From NCBI RefSeq assembly GCF_029227915.1, contig NC_079875.1:22373001-22437000 (forward strand): a stretch of 64,000 bases of DNA, in the 5' to 3' direction. Positions 32,639-44,989 of the stretch are shown one piece after another. The position numbers were made by a program, and so were the translations under genes. Under the pieces are notes generated by a model that saw nothing but the letters and a program-made list of their open reading frames with translations, was not told the DNA's origin and searched no databases. Position 1 is the stretch's first letter; each line of letters starts with the position of its first letter. The DNA is from Hydractinia symbiolongicarpus. Lineage: Eukaryota > Cnidaria > Hydrozoa > Anthoathecata > Hydractiniidae.

Positions 32639-35600
32639 GCAGTACGGAACCTAAATTTCCTTCGCCGGCTGCGGGCCACATATTGTTGGACTACGCATAG
32701 AGTGTGAAAATTACGTCACGATTTTGACGTCACAGGCCCCTTAGGTGAGATGGGGAGGGTTGCGGGCCATAGCTATTTGATTTTTGACTGACTGAGTGAC
32801 TGATTAGTCAAAATGAATCAGTCAAAATCTGTAAGCTATAATTTGCAACCCTCTCAGTCTATATGGTAGCGACGTCACAACTTTGACGTCAACATCGCTA
32901 TAGGCGAATTGGAGAGGGCTGTGAACCATGGCTTTTCGCCGTAAAAAAATTACAATTTTTAACGCCCTCCGTTTGCAACGCCTGGATCGTCGACATCTTC
33001 GCTTGGCTAACATTTTTCGTCAAATTTACACTTAGTCACGCGACTTATCTGACTAACCCTGGATCCGCACCTGAAAGGGTCTTTGTTTGTTCAAAACATT
33101 TTGAAGAAAAATGCTTTGAACTAAGTTGGGACATGCAACACCAGATATTCCCGCGAAAAATCCCGAGAATGCTGTTAAAAAATGCCTCTCCAACAATATT
33201 TTGTTTTCAAGAGCAACCAAAGGAAAAAAGGCCTCAGTTCGAAGGGCCCAATGCAGAGAAAGAGAAGAGGTAATTTATAGGTATTTGTTAATAGGAGTCA
33301 CATGTCGAGCTAATCTAAAATTTTAGGTCATAGAAACTGCCGTAGTGATGGAATTGCATGAAGAAGAAGTGGAAGCTAGCAACACATGTGGAACACAAAC
33401 TGATTCTCCTATTGTCGTTAGTAAACCAAAAGTTGTCTTGCGATCTATTGGTACCCAGACTTCGCCAATTAGTGTCAGAAATATTGGGTATCAAGTTAAT
33501 ATGCGACCTCGACACAGAAGTCAATGTGTACAAGTAACGCCAGATACAACAAACATTCACTGTCAAACACGTCTTGGCGGTAATTTAAATTCATTCCTTA
33601 TAATTTTGTTTAGAATCAATCATATCGTTATTAAATTTTGTTTCTTTTTTCCTAGACCAAGGCGACTGGGACAAAGACGACGATGTTGATGACGATGAAA
33701 ATGTTGATGATGATGAAACTGATGAAGATAATTACGAGTTTGATGATGATTGTGACGACGATAACATTGTCCCCCAACTTAATAGTACCACTATTGAAAA
33801 AATGAGAGACCTAACTCCAGAATTCTTCGCCAACATGCTGGGATTATCTTCAATAACAAGCAGCAACAAGAGTTGTATACACAACGTAGACGAAGATGAT
33901 GAGACAAATGAAGAAGAATTGCTTGATGTATCATTCAACGATTCGTGGTTGAAAAAGTCAGAAGAGCGGTAAGAATCAAAATTTCGCACAAATCATGAAT
34001 CCGTTGCGTTATATATACTTTATGCTTGATATTGATTTTCACTTAACATAGCTGTGAAGACTGATCCTACGTACGAGCCGGACGTTAAAGAAGATTACGA
34101 GAAGATTAATCTAGTAATTCCCGTGCAAAAGAAAGAGCGAATTTTCTTGGTGTTTTGAATCCTGCCTAAAGTCACTTTTTAAGTACTGTCCAAAATGCGG
34201 CGTAGGACTGGATTCAACTATGACTACGGAAGTCCCAAATACTGGTAAGAGTGTACGGTACATAATATTATGGCAGTACAAGACATATCTTTTAACTGTT
34301 TGTGACATTATTCAAATTTAATTGCATGAATGGCTGTGATTCATCTTGGGTATCACAACCTGAAATGCAAAGTACACGAGGATTAGGAAATTTGTCCATA
34401 ACGTCAGCGATCGAGATGGCTGGATTACAATTTAACAAAATGAAACGGTAGGTTACGAAAGCTGAAATCATCCTTCAGCCTCGCTGTTTAATATGTTACT
34501 AACAGTAAAACTTCGTCCATCCTAGATTCGCAAGAGTATTAAACTTGAAATTTCTGGACAGCAGCACTTATTACCGTCTACGAGGTGACTATGTTTTTCC
34601 AGAGATAGATAAAGCATGGAGAAAACAGTAGTCTAAACTTATTGACGATATAAAGCAAGAGGATAGGCAGTTAGAACTCGCCCTTGATGGACAGTGTGAC
34701 ACTCCTGGACACAACGCAACATACTCAACAGTATCTGCAATGGATGTCAACACAAACAAAATTATTGAATTCAACATTGTCCATGTTCGCGAGGTCAGTC
34801 ATTGCATTCCTTTGTAACGTCATAATTTTTGTATTTCGTCATAATAAAATAAACACCGCTCTTGCCGTAGGTCAAAAACTCTCAAAATATGGAAAAGGAA
34901 GGAAATTTATTCGTTGCCTTGAAAACATTCAGAAAAAACATAAACTTCAAATAGAAGTGGTTGCTACTGATAGACACGGTCGAATTTGAAAATTGATGAG
35001 GACCGATCCTCGCTTTAATCACATCTTTCACCAATTCGATCCATGGCACATTGCTAAAGGATTTGTGAAAAAACTGACTAAAACTTCAAAGAAAAAGGGT
35101 GAGTCATTGTTATATAAGTTGCTTATTGCCATCTATTTAGATATATTTATAGCACGTCTGTTTGTTTTCTTTAGGGTTCCATCTGCTGGCAGAATGGGCC
35201 CCTGCGACAGTAAATCATTTATACTGGTCTGTTTTAACGTGTAATGGTGATCCGAATGACTTACGAGAGCGTTTTTGTTCCATTATGCATCATGTTGTAA
35301 ACCGCCATTCCAATTTCGTTGAAAATAAAAATTACCTAAAATGTGAACATGGCGAACTTAACGACACTGACATTCGACGCAAGAAGTGGTTAAAGAAAGG
35401 AACGCAAGTTTATGAGAAGTTCAAATCTATTGTTCTTCAAAGACAAGTTGTCGCTGATTTTTCCCACATGACCCGATTGGTCTATAGCTACCACATTGTT
35501 GGAAGTATTTCATAGTGTCAAAATCCGCTATCTCCCCAAATCCATTTTTTTCAATATGGAAAAGATGATTGCGGGTACTCAGTTAGCCATTTTGGATCAT

Positions 35601-36120
35601 AACTTAAATGTGGATAGAGAACAGGTACGAATACGTCTTACTTTTTTGTTTTAATTACGTACAGCAAATATATAATCTGAAACTAATCGTTTAGGAGACA
35701 TCTAAAAAAGCTGAAAAAGAGGGCAATGTGAAACCAATTTTTCGCATTGCCTATAGCAAACCAACAAAACGTTTTGTCGCCAAAAAGGAGAAAGTCACAA
35801 AAGATTATAATTACCTTGTTGACATACTCGGTAATATAATCACACGAGTTGAAGAAAATAGAAAGGTAACCACGGAAAAGCGCAGCAAACGTAAGCTCAG
35901 TTTGACTATAGCACCATCAGAGAGAGAAGACCGTGAAGTTATCATTGAGCAATCAACTAAGTATAGCAGATTAAAACTGTAGTGAATTTTATTTTTTTAG
36001 CTTATATAATTATTTACATACTATTTTCATACATATATTATTTACATGGATATTTTACACGTATACTAATGAACGGTTTAGTCGCTTTCGCCTTCGTGAG
36101 CTGCAAATTGCCACACCATT

Positions 36121-36834
36121 TCAATCCTTATGAACATTCGTTCCTCTCTCTCTAAACCCAGTGTAATTACCACTTTCAGAAGGGAAGGCTGTTCTTATTT
36201 TAGCAACGACACAAGCAGGAATGACTCTCCGCACACCTCGTCCCAACCTAGTATGGATGAACCAACTAAACTGTCTGTACGATGCGTAGCGATATGATCT
36301 AAAATAGGTTATATATTTCATTTATGGATAATATATTATATTACATGTTCTTATATAACTCTACTTACTGGCTAGGTACGTTATCCCTATCATATGGTAA
36401 CGATGCATTTTCCCTGTCATATAACGATACCAAAGCAGTCCACAGAACACCCCTGTCCAGCATCACGTTTGAAAAGCTATCGTGCTCAGTGATACATCTG
36501 CAATCTGAAAAAGGTTTGGGTACTAGATTGTATGTGTAATTGTTTCACTGTTTATTTTGTAAATAGAAATAAACTAAAGCAAACCGTCTAATTTGAAATA
36601 TTTTATTTCATCTATCTGGTGGCAGCATATTCACTCTCTTTCCGTATCCAATACGACGCAGTGCCCACAAGTACACCAACCATCAACCCCAGCTTTCCTA
36701 TCTCCCTCCGCTGTAATAGCTCGCAAGTTCGCATCATCCAAAGAAATATCAGAATATTCTTCAGGTTCAGAATGTTCTTCATCATCCTGAAATTCTGGTT
36801 CAAACTGAAAACCAAGTACCGTTGGTTGATCCAT
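36121..36834 (-). pseudogene. P2X7 C-terminal-like zinc-domain protein of the Kolobok element
   Basis: Minus-strand exons: 36834 down to about 36570 (MDQPTVLGFQFEPEF, acidic stretch, then WCTCGHCVVLDTERE), 36504-36369 (CRCITEHDSFSNVMLDRGVLW) and 36298-36121 (SYRYASYRQFSWFIH, RLGRGVRRVIPACVV, IRTAFPSESGNYTGF). The last intron splices in phase (CA|A). The Cys-rich WC-C-HC...CC...CIT pattern and the YRQF...LGRG.R.VIPSCVV tail are those of the P2X7 ballast-type zinc domain found in many invertebrate proteins. In exon 1 a TGA replaces the expected Cys between RE and ICCHQIDE, so the copy is broken. It converges on the transposase gene; a role as an accessory transposition protein is inference. Confidence 0.75.
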
Positions 36835-37930
36835 GATAAAATTTAATATGAATGTTTGTTATTTACTTTCTCAAAACATTACATATTTTTTCTAAAAAGA
36901 ACCCTTCTACTTTTACGGGGGCTCACTTTTTTTTCTATACAATTGCTTACGTAACTCGCATAATTACGCATACTAATGTGATTGTCCAGATCTCTGACCG
37001 CGTTAAAACGACTTCGTTGAAGAAGGCGACTGTAATGTAAACATGTGAAACTTTTTTATGTTGTTTGTTTTTTTTGTTTATCTTCAAAACATAAGAACTA
37101 GATATTCTTTTATGACTTTGAAAAGTGGTTTATATATGTAAAAATAATTTTTCACGCCATATTCCCTTTAATTCAAAATATTAACTTGAGAAGCAAGAGG
37201 TAACAAAAAAAGAAACAATCCAGGTAAATCTATTTTATGACAATGTATTGAAATGTGTAGTTTGGGTAAGCACCAGGTTGCTTGGTGAATGAAGATTCAG
37301 ATTCCCTCTTTTTCATAAGAACATGTAAGGATTTCATTGGTCAAACATTTAGAACGAGAATTGTTCTTAGTTTTCCTCTTATGTGTATTATGTATTAATC
37401 ATAAGTTAAAAATTCTTCTCTTTACCGCAAAACTATAATTTGGATAGCAATCTGTAAAGTGAGTAATTAAAAGATAGTTTTAAAAGACGCTATCGTACAA
37501 ATGAATGAGTATATCTTTTATAACAAAGGAACTGGCTTTCTATTGTCCTTTTTAGCTGCTATTACAGGTTTTAATCTTTCTACTAACATCTGTTTGTTTT
37601 ATATAGAAGGCGCAAGTAACCTGCCCATTGTCTTGTGTATGTTGGCAAAAACTACCATGAAAGTTGCGAAAAATTCTTTCTTAACAGTGTAAAACCCTTT
37701 TTTCAAAACACTGGTTTCTACTATATTATGACAAATTTTATGCTTCCTTTATTTAGAATGACTGATTTTAAAGCTTTAAATTAAAATTAAATAAAAAAAA
37801 AAATAAAAAAAAAAGATATAAGCTGCTGATTTTTTATGCAAAGTGAAATAAATTAAAATAAAAAAAGCAAATTAAATTGAAAGTAGAAATAAAATAAAAG
37901 TAGAATAAAGTTGAATTTTTTTAAAAGTAA

Positions 37931-38316
37931 AAAAATATCACTTATAATATCAATATAATTTCTTAAAATATGATTAAAATAGAGTTATAGTTTCTTATAG
38001 TTTCTTATAATTTCTTATAATAATATGCATAATTTCAACATCTGGCATGTGCGTCATAACCTCATAATTTGCTGCATGGCTATAACATTTGAATAAAATC
38101 AAACGAGTTTGATTTTAATAATATTGTTGGTGATCTGGTTTCGAATGTCTTTTGTTTGTGTGACAATAGATCTATTATCTGCTAGCGTTGTTGTGGCAAC
38201 GATGTTATGAAATTAAATGAAATTATAACGATATTATAACAAAGTATATTGTAGAAAAATTATAACTGTATTATAGAATATATTTAATGATATTATACAA
38301 GTGAATCCTGGCCTTA
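37931..38316. mobile_element. AT-rich MITE, copy B
   Basis: It shares a conserved central block (GCATGTGCGTCATAACCTC through GTTGTTGTGGCAACGATG) and the right end ATACAAGTG...CTGGCCTTA with the inverted copy at 41401-41817. Its left end is degraded. Many TTATAA/ATTATAA repeats occur in both arms. Confidence 0.7.
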
Positions 38317-38900
38317 ACTAACCTGCAATGTTAAAATACAACTCAATAAATAAAAAATAAAATTCATGAATAATTAATTAGTTCTGCTGAATATAGCTTT
38401 AGTCTACGTGCTTGAAAAATTGTACAGAAAGAAATGACGTAACATCAAAGATGGCGCGTTATAAGACAATCTTCATTATGCTGCACTGCACGAGCTTTAT
38501 CTTTCGATAGCGTATAAACTTTAATAAAGTATTGTTCATTGGATAATAAAACAATCTGTTGCACTGTTAGGATTCTTATTGGCTTAAAACTCATTTTAGC
38601 CTCGTTCTCAGAAAAAATCTTTAGCCTGGATAAGTTTCGGGCGTCCAGCCTAGCTGCGCTGTCTCTATCTATCTCTCTATCTCCTCAGGCGATTTTAAAG
38701 ATTCCGCCTTCGCTGGCGGCAATCAATAAATTAAAATAGACAAAGCAAATTAAAAATAAATGAAATTGAAAGTAGAAGTAAAATAAAAGTTAATAAAAAA
38801 CAAAAAAGAGAAATTAAATAAATTTATAAATAAATAAATCAATTAAAAACGCAATTAAACAGAGTTTTTTTGTGTGGCAGTTCTCGGCCACCATACTAAT

Positions 38901-39619
<719 letters not shown>

Positions 39620-40395
39620 ATATTTAAATTGGCTAGCCCTGAAAATCACAAAAACCTATAGTTAGTGGATTGTTTCCACTGGGGGCCTTTAATTTAATAT
39701 TTTTAACTGATCAGAGTAATATGAAGTGCCCCTAAGCGTTAGTAAACTGTACATTGAGTTTTAAATTTACTTGGAAACCGTTAAATTAAAATTTATTCAC
39801 ATCATTCTAAAAACGTGGCTAGGTTTTAGGTTTAGCTAGCTAGCATTTACCAAAAGATACGCCCTTAAAATTTGCAATATTATAACTTTTTTGTCACACT
39901 ACCACTACCAATACCCTCTTTATAACTGTGTTAACTACGATTATGTAAAACTGCCAGTTAAAAGCTGTAAAGGTCAAAATTTTGTTGATACATTCTTCAA
40001 ATTTGCATGTAAACAAGCAGCATCCCGAAATTTGCTCATAACTAATCTTGTTTTCATGCTATTCTGCATTTTCGCATGGATATTTCGCGGAACCAGATGG
40101 ATATGGAAATAGGTCCAATATCCATGACGTGTGTATAAGAAATGTTTTAAATTAAACTTTTGTGAAATCACGCAAAGAACATTGATATAAAATTTTAAAA
40201 TAACAACCATATCGTGTGTCAGTTTTAATTAGATTTACAGTCAACCTCATCCCAGGGCTATTCTACGTCTATGATTTTCTGACAGGACGGCTCTGTAATA
40301 GTCGCGGTCCAGGCTGATGACGGATTTTGATTGGATGCGCGTGTTGAATAGAAACAACTAGTTGGACGGAGTTTGATTGGTTTTAAAACAAGGTA

Positions 40396-40503
40396 ATGGA
40401 GCGTAAAAAAATGGAAAATGGAACACGAAAAAACCCCGCAGAAATGCTGAAAAAAGGATTCCATCAAAAAATGTTAGCTGTGATAATGAACGGAAGTAAC
40501 TGA
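40396..40503 (+). CDS. possible first coding exon, unidentified
   Basis: ATG in good context opens MERKKMENGTRKNPAEM... and runs 35 residues to a TGA, with a potential GT donor just before the stop (GGAA|GTAACT). Two ATTGG motifs (inverted CCAAT boxes) lie at about 40330 and 40376, upstream of the ATG. No matching second exon is recognised. Confidence 0.2.
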   Translation: MERKKMENGTRKNPAEMLKKGFHQKMLAVIMNGSN

Positions 40504-40885
40504 CTGAGGCTAGCAAGTTAGCATGTTTGTCAAGCAGCGAGGTTGTGATGTTGAAAAAGTGTAAAATTATCACATAAACATATGGTTTATTAATAACGTA
40601 GAGATTTTTTTGCTCGCGCAATCTAGATTTTCATCAGTCTGGAAAGGGGGCTACTACGGAGCATTTGCGGTATCAGAGCAAATGGGGAACTAGGAAAAAT
40701 ATAAACGAATTTGATAACCTCGTGGTCCACATGATGGCACGGTTTGCGACCGCCTTAACACGATTTTCCTTCTTTATCTTCCAGGCGTCTTTTATTTACT
40801 TGATATACAAAATAATAATATATAATAAAATATTATGTTTAACACAAAATAATTATTAGCAAAAATAAAAGTTACAGGCGCTAAA

Positions 40886-42268
40886 TTAGGCGACAGAATG
40901 TTCTCCAATCCTAGCAAGAGAACGTGTTTGGTGAGACGTATCACTGTGTGATGTCGAGTAACCAGAACTGTGAGAATCGATGTTATGTACCATTAAAACA
41001 CTCGAGTTAGCGCAATGAAACGATTTACTTGGTTGGCGATCAATGAAATCGCAACTCACATCCTTTCGTGCCGTGATTGGGAATACGGTGGGTACAGACT
41101 TCACTTGTTTTACGTCTTGTTGGCGATATTCATTGCTAATATTTCGAAGCTCGCTGGCGATGTCTGCGAATGTTATGTTCGTTCTGTGTAACGCTTTACA
41201 ACGATGCAGTTCTCGCTCTTTCTGTTCCGTCGCCTCAATAGGGTAGCTTTTGCGTCTATTTTCCTTTACTCTAATTCAAATCAAAAGAGCAGATGCTAAG
41301 TAAAGCAAACTAATAATAACAATGAAAAAATACAGAAATAAATAGAACACGTGTTCTTATAAGACGCATGCTTTTTTGATTCAGCCTAAATATTTTCTGG
41401 TAAAGGCCAGGACACACTTGTATAATATCATTAAAAATATTCTATAATACAGTTATAATTTTTCTACAATATACTTATAATTTGTTATAATATCGTTATA
41501 CTTTCATTTAATTAAAAACATCGTTGCCACAACAACGCTAGCAGATAATGGATCTATTGTCACCCAAACAAAAGACATTCGAAACCAGATCACCAACAAT
41601 ATTATTAAAATCAAACTCGTTTGATTTTATTCAAATGTTATAGCCATGCAGCAAATTATGAGGTTATGACGCACATGCCAGATGTTGAAATTATACATAT
41701 TATAGCTATATTATAAGAAATTATAACCATATTTCAAACATATTTAACCATATTTTAAGAAATATTGATATTATAAGGTACATTTCGGTGATATTCTACA
41801 AGTGTATCAGGCCCTTAAGGAAATTTTTGACTTGACTTCTATTCCTTTTAATCCATATTTTCTTTTTTAATTAATCCAATAATTCACAAGTTAGCAATTA
41901 AAAGTACTTTTAATCATATGTCTTATAAAAAGACACGTGTATTGTTCGATTACCATTATAATGCTAAAAGAACTTACGGCTTTAGATATGAGGTCAATTT
42001 GGGAGGTAGACTTGCCCGTCGTCTTGATGTTCCCGGCAAATGTGGCAAAGTGCAATGGCTGTGACAACTGTGTAAGTGTTTGTCAGGTTGGCAACATTTC
42101 GGTGAGAAATGAAACGGTGTACTTTTGACTCGATCAACCACGTCTAAATGTGGCAAGTTCTTGTGACTAGTTGTTCGATGTAAACTCGACAACTCAGATG
42201 AGGCTGGCATACTTGACCGTCTTTGATTTTGTCTAGGATGGTCTGCTGCACTAAACACATTCTTGAAA
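40886..42268 (-). CDS. unidentified gene, last two coding exons, BH3-like helix
   Basis: Exon 42268-41978 ends CTAAAGCC|GTAAGT and exon 41270-40886 begins after TTAG; the join (CC|A) keeps one frame, ending GEHSVA and stop. The first exon is rich in Ser, His and Arg with two kinase-like sites (RRSSMP, RRRASLP). The second holds IASELRNISNEYR, which fits the spacing of a BH3 helix (I-xxx-L-xx-I-S-N-x-Y), although the usual Gly-Asp is Ser-Asn. BH3 helices bind Bcl-2-type proteins to promote apoptosis. The upstream exons are not found, so identity rests on a short motif only. The intron contains a complete MITE (41401-41817). Confidence 0.55.
41401..41817. mobile_element. AT-rich MITE, copy A, in an intron
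   Basis: Left terminus AAAGGCCAGGACACACTTG and complement of the right terminus TAAGGGCCTGATACACTTG form imperfect inverted repeats, followed by TATAATATCA-type repeats. Orientation is opposite to copy B 3 kb away. The target duplication is not clear. Confidence 0.75.
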
Positions 42269-42299
42269 CTATAAAGTAAAAACATTTTCAAATTTGATA

Positions 42300-42565
42300 T
42301 ACGGTTAGCTCCCGGTAGCTCTAACGCCGGATAACTCGATATTTCATTATCTCGAACCATTTTCTTGGGTCCCTTGTACTGTCGTTAATACTTGCTTAGC
42401 TATAAAGAACTTTGGTTAACTCGAATCTTGGATAACTCAAACATACGTTAACTCGACCCGTTTTTTGTGCCCCCACCCCTTGAGACTATTTTTCTTCGGA
42501 TAACTCGAGCATTCGTTAAGTTGAACTATTTTTCTTGGTTCTGTGAAGATTCGAGTTACTGGGAG
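42300..42565. repeat. GATAACTCGA-rich repeat remnant
   Basis: At least six copies of (G)GATAACTCGA/TTAACTCGA lie in one orientation. This is the subterminal repeat style of pogo/Tigger-like elements, as at 22096 and 23040. No transposase is nearby. Confidence 0.45.
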
Positions 42566-44839
42566 TTAACTTATGTTTCAACTTTTCTATCAATGGTTTC
42601 ATGGAACTTCTATCATTTTGAACAATAAATATTTTCAGTCTTTCGCAGTGAAAATTTTCTTTGTTTGAAAAAAAATCTGTTTTCGGTAATATTTTATAGA
42701 ATGAATGAAGTTTCGCAAGAACTTATTTTTTCGGATCAGGGGTTTAAAGATTTCTCGTGGAAAGTTATTTTTAGAAAATGGCCAAAACATGTCAAAACCG
42801 CGAAGTTTATTTCTTTTAAGGTACAAAATACATTCGACCTCCAAACCTAATCCTGCCCTACCTGATTAATCTTTAAAATACTCTTTAAAGATTTTCTTCA
42901 TTATTTTTGCTTTTTGCGTAGTTACTGTTTCAATTACCCAGTTTAGTGCAAGTGAAGTAAAACTCACAATATCCCTAATAACTCCTTTTCACCAAATCTC
43001 ATTAAATAACGACAAAACCGGGTGATATAAATATGGCTAATTATATCATAGTGTAAGAATCATGAACATTTCTCTTTTCATTTTTATTGTTAGATCGCTT
43101 TGGTTTCATTTTTTATGTCCCCTCCCCTCTTATTCTATTTCCTTCTTTCCTTTTGTTTTGTTTTGTTTTATTTAACGTAAGTTTAATAACTCCTTATTGC
43201 TATGTTATATGGCTATGAAACTTACTCAGTTTCAATATTTATCTATTAGACACCTGCGCATGCCAAATTTTTAGGTCCCATACCTTTCAGAGGCTTTGAT
43301 ATTGGCCATTACTTGAAACTACCCCTAAAAATCTCTATGAAATCCTTATAATGGGGAAAATTTAATAACTCCTGTTAAGATTTTCTTTAGAACTTGAATC
43401 TTGCAACACAATTTTATTTTATTAAGAAGAATCATTTTGCATAATTTGGACATGCCATTAATCGATTTTCCGATTTTGTCGGATTTTACCCAAAAATCGA
43501 AAAAAATTAGATTTTTGGGCAATTTTTCGCACTTTTTTATACGGTCCACGTAAAAACCGGAAGAAATGTAAGGTAACTTTTATTTAGCTTTCAGAAACTT
43601 CAAAGAGAATGCAAAAATTCGCTCTGGAACAAAAGTAATTAAATTTTAAGCAGATTGTGGCATTTTTAACAAATTTCAACCTTCTGATGATGTCACAGAA
43701 AATGTGCTGACGCAAGCAAAAATTTATTGCTGCCATTTTGTTCCTTTTATGACGTACTATAAGTGTGCCAAGTTTGATTCAATTTGAACAACCCTATGAA
43801 ACGTTATTGAGAGGGGGCGGATTCCGCCCGTTACCAACATATGGGCGAATCTTAAGTGGAGTACGGTATTCTAAACCCTTAGCTAACTTTCCTGTACGAT
43901 ATTTGGAAGTATTACTAACTGTGATTAACAACTAGATACCTTTTATTGCTCTGCTCTTTTGAAGATTTTTGTTCCATGTCACCAAGCTGTCACCTCATTG
44001 ACTTACTCCAAAACATCTCGTCAATATATTTGACGTCACAACATATACGCAAAAAAGCAACATAAAAAGTTGTCAACCATTTAAGCAGTCAAATATAACG
44101 TCATCCTAATCAAGAACTGGTTACTTGAAACCACATATATTTGATTATCCTTGATACATTTAAATAATGTTCCTGACGAACGTCTTCAGTGACTGCTCTA
44201 TACTTAATACCTAATTTCAAAGCCAGCTAGTATTCTGGCCAATATTTTTAAAGTGTTTTCAACTTCCCGAGATAAAGCAGAAAGGATAGATTCATACTTT
44301 TATAGTCTCATGATTACTCTGCGGCCCTTCACATTGGAGGCGAACGCTCTACTACAAGGCTATCAGTCGGTAAAAAAGTTGAGGTAAAAAAAAAGTTAAA
44401 AAAGTTTCAAAATGGAAAGAATATTAATAGAACAAAAAAAAAGTAGTAAAAAAAAAAAGAACTTATCTATCTTGGGTAAATAACTTAAATAAATATAAAG
44501 TTATTATTGAAGTTTAATATTATCATACGGTTATATTAATTTTCATCTAAAAACTTACTTTGCCAATTAGTCTAAATTTTAGGTCCGTTATCTTCAAAGC
44601 ATCTGATTAATATTCCATCCAACATCACTCTTGGAAGTGCTTATATATATACTCGTTATTTGTCCGTCTCAAAACCGCTATTTGTTGGGGTTAACATTAC
44701 AACAATTTTTATTTTATTTTTTATTCAACAATTATTACACTAAGCATACACATTAAAAGAACCAATTTGTACTTTGAGTTGAATCTTCCCTCAACTTCTC
44801 ACCACTATTTCAGCTTCAGTGTGTGTTGGAAGTAGTTTC
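42566..44839. other. no gene recognised
   Basis: AT-rich spacer. Only short non-homologous frames and homopolymer runs. Upstream exons of the BH3-like gene could be here but none could be identified. Confidence 0.35.
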
Positions 44840-44989
44840 GGCCAATCAGTAACACTGTTAGTTGTAACCGGCCAATCAGTAACACTGTTAGCTGTAACCG
44901 GCCAATCAGTAACACTGTTAGTTGTAACCGGCCAATCAGTAACACTGTTAGTTGTAACCGGTCAATCAGTAACACTGCTAGCTGTAACC
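44840..44989. repeat. 30-bp minisatellite, five copies
   Basis: Unit GGCCAATCAGTAACACTG plus 12 bp, repeated exactly five times with a few substitutions (TTAG/CTAG, GGCC/GGTC). Each unit contains a CCAATCA box. An open frame across it exists only because the unit is a multiple of three. Confidence 0.97.

Larger units (their letters stand above)
30802..33072. repeat. copy 2 of the 2271-bp tandem duplication
   Basis: Begins GGCTTCATCAGC and ends at the true 3' terminus of the hAT-like element. Lack of visible divergence implies either a very recent event or an assembly artefact. Confidence 0.9.
28202..33073. mobile_element. hAT-like element inserted in the THAP exon
   Basis: The ends are CAGGGGCGGATCCAG and the complement of CAGGTGCGGATCCAG. 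AAAGG flanks it on both sides (28197-28201 and 33074-33078), a 5-bp target duplication as in the hAT5 group. Removal of the element and one AAAGG restores the THAP reading frame exactly. It has no hAT transposase; instead it carries minus-strand coding fragments with a vertnin-like segment and a perfect 2271-bp tandem duplication. Confidence 0.88.
28061..35982 (+). pseudogene. Kolobok transposase with N-terminal THAP domain, interrupted
   Basis: The THAP domain starts MAWCAAVGCTNH and breaks off at LRRKNLPK (28201), resuming after the inserted element as RVFVCSKHFEEKCFE; the C2CH ligands and the ASPTIF box are all present once the pieces are read together. Later exons (about 33327-33579, 33656-33968, 34060-34244, 34322-34449, 34527-34793, 34871-35098, 35175-35624, 35695-35982) encode an Asp-rich linker, SWCFESCLKSLFKYCPKCG, the DDE core LALDGQCDTPGHNATY and EVVATDRHGRI, and FHQFDPWHIAKG. 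Frame changes near 34130 and 35495, a TAG at about 34630, a TGA at 34987 and phase mismatches at several splice sites show that the gene was dead even apart from the insertion. Confidence 0.88.
27677..37167. mobile_element. Kolobok DNA transposon flanked by TTAA
   Basis: The termini AGGGAATATAGCATG and the complement AGGGAATATGGCGTG abut TTAA on both sides (27673-27676 and 37168-37171). Subterminal homology continues inward (GCCTTCTTC and ACGTAAGCAATT in both arms). TTAA targets and a THAP-bearing transposase are defining for Kolobok. About 4.6 kb long without the insertion at 28202-33073. It encodes a plus-strand transposase and a convergent minus-strand protein with a P2X7-C-like zinc domain. 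Confidence 0.88.
27249..38896. mobile_element. TIR element with TAAT duplications, host of a nested Kolobok
   Basis: The left end GTATGGTGCCTGAGAACTG and the complement of the right end (GTATGGTGGCCGAGAACTG) start inverted repeats that stay similar for at least 70 bp, through GCCACAC, CTGTTTAAT and GCGTTTTTAATT. TAAT flanks both ends (27245-27248, 38897-38900). Without the Kolobok insertion the element is about 2.15 kb, has arms made of T- or A-rich runs, and contains no gene I recognise. A 385-bp MITE sits in its right arm at 37931-38316. The superfamily is unclear. Confidence 0.75.

Noticed and set aside
44285-44350. tRNA-like stretch on the minus strand (TAGTAGAGCGTTCGCCTCC)
   Set aside because: It has an A-box and anticodon-arm resemblance but no B box or acceptor stem; at most a tRNA-derived SINE remnant.
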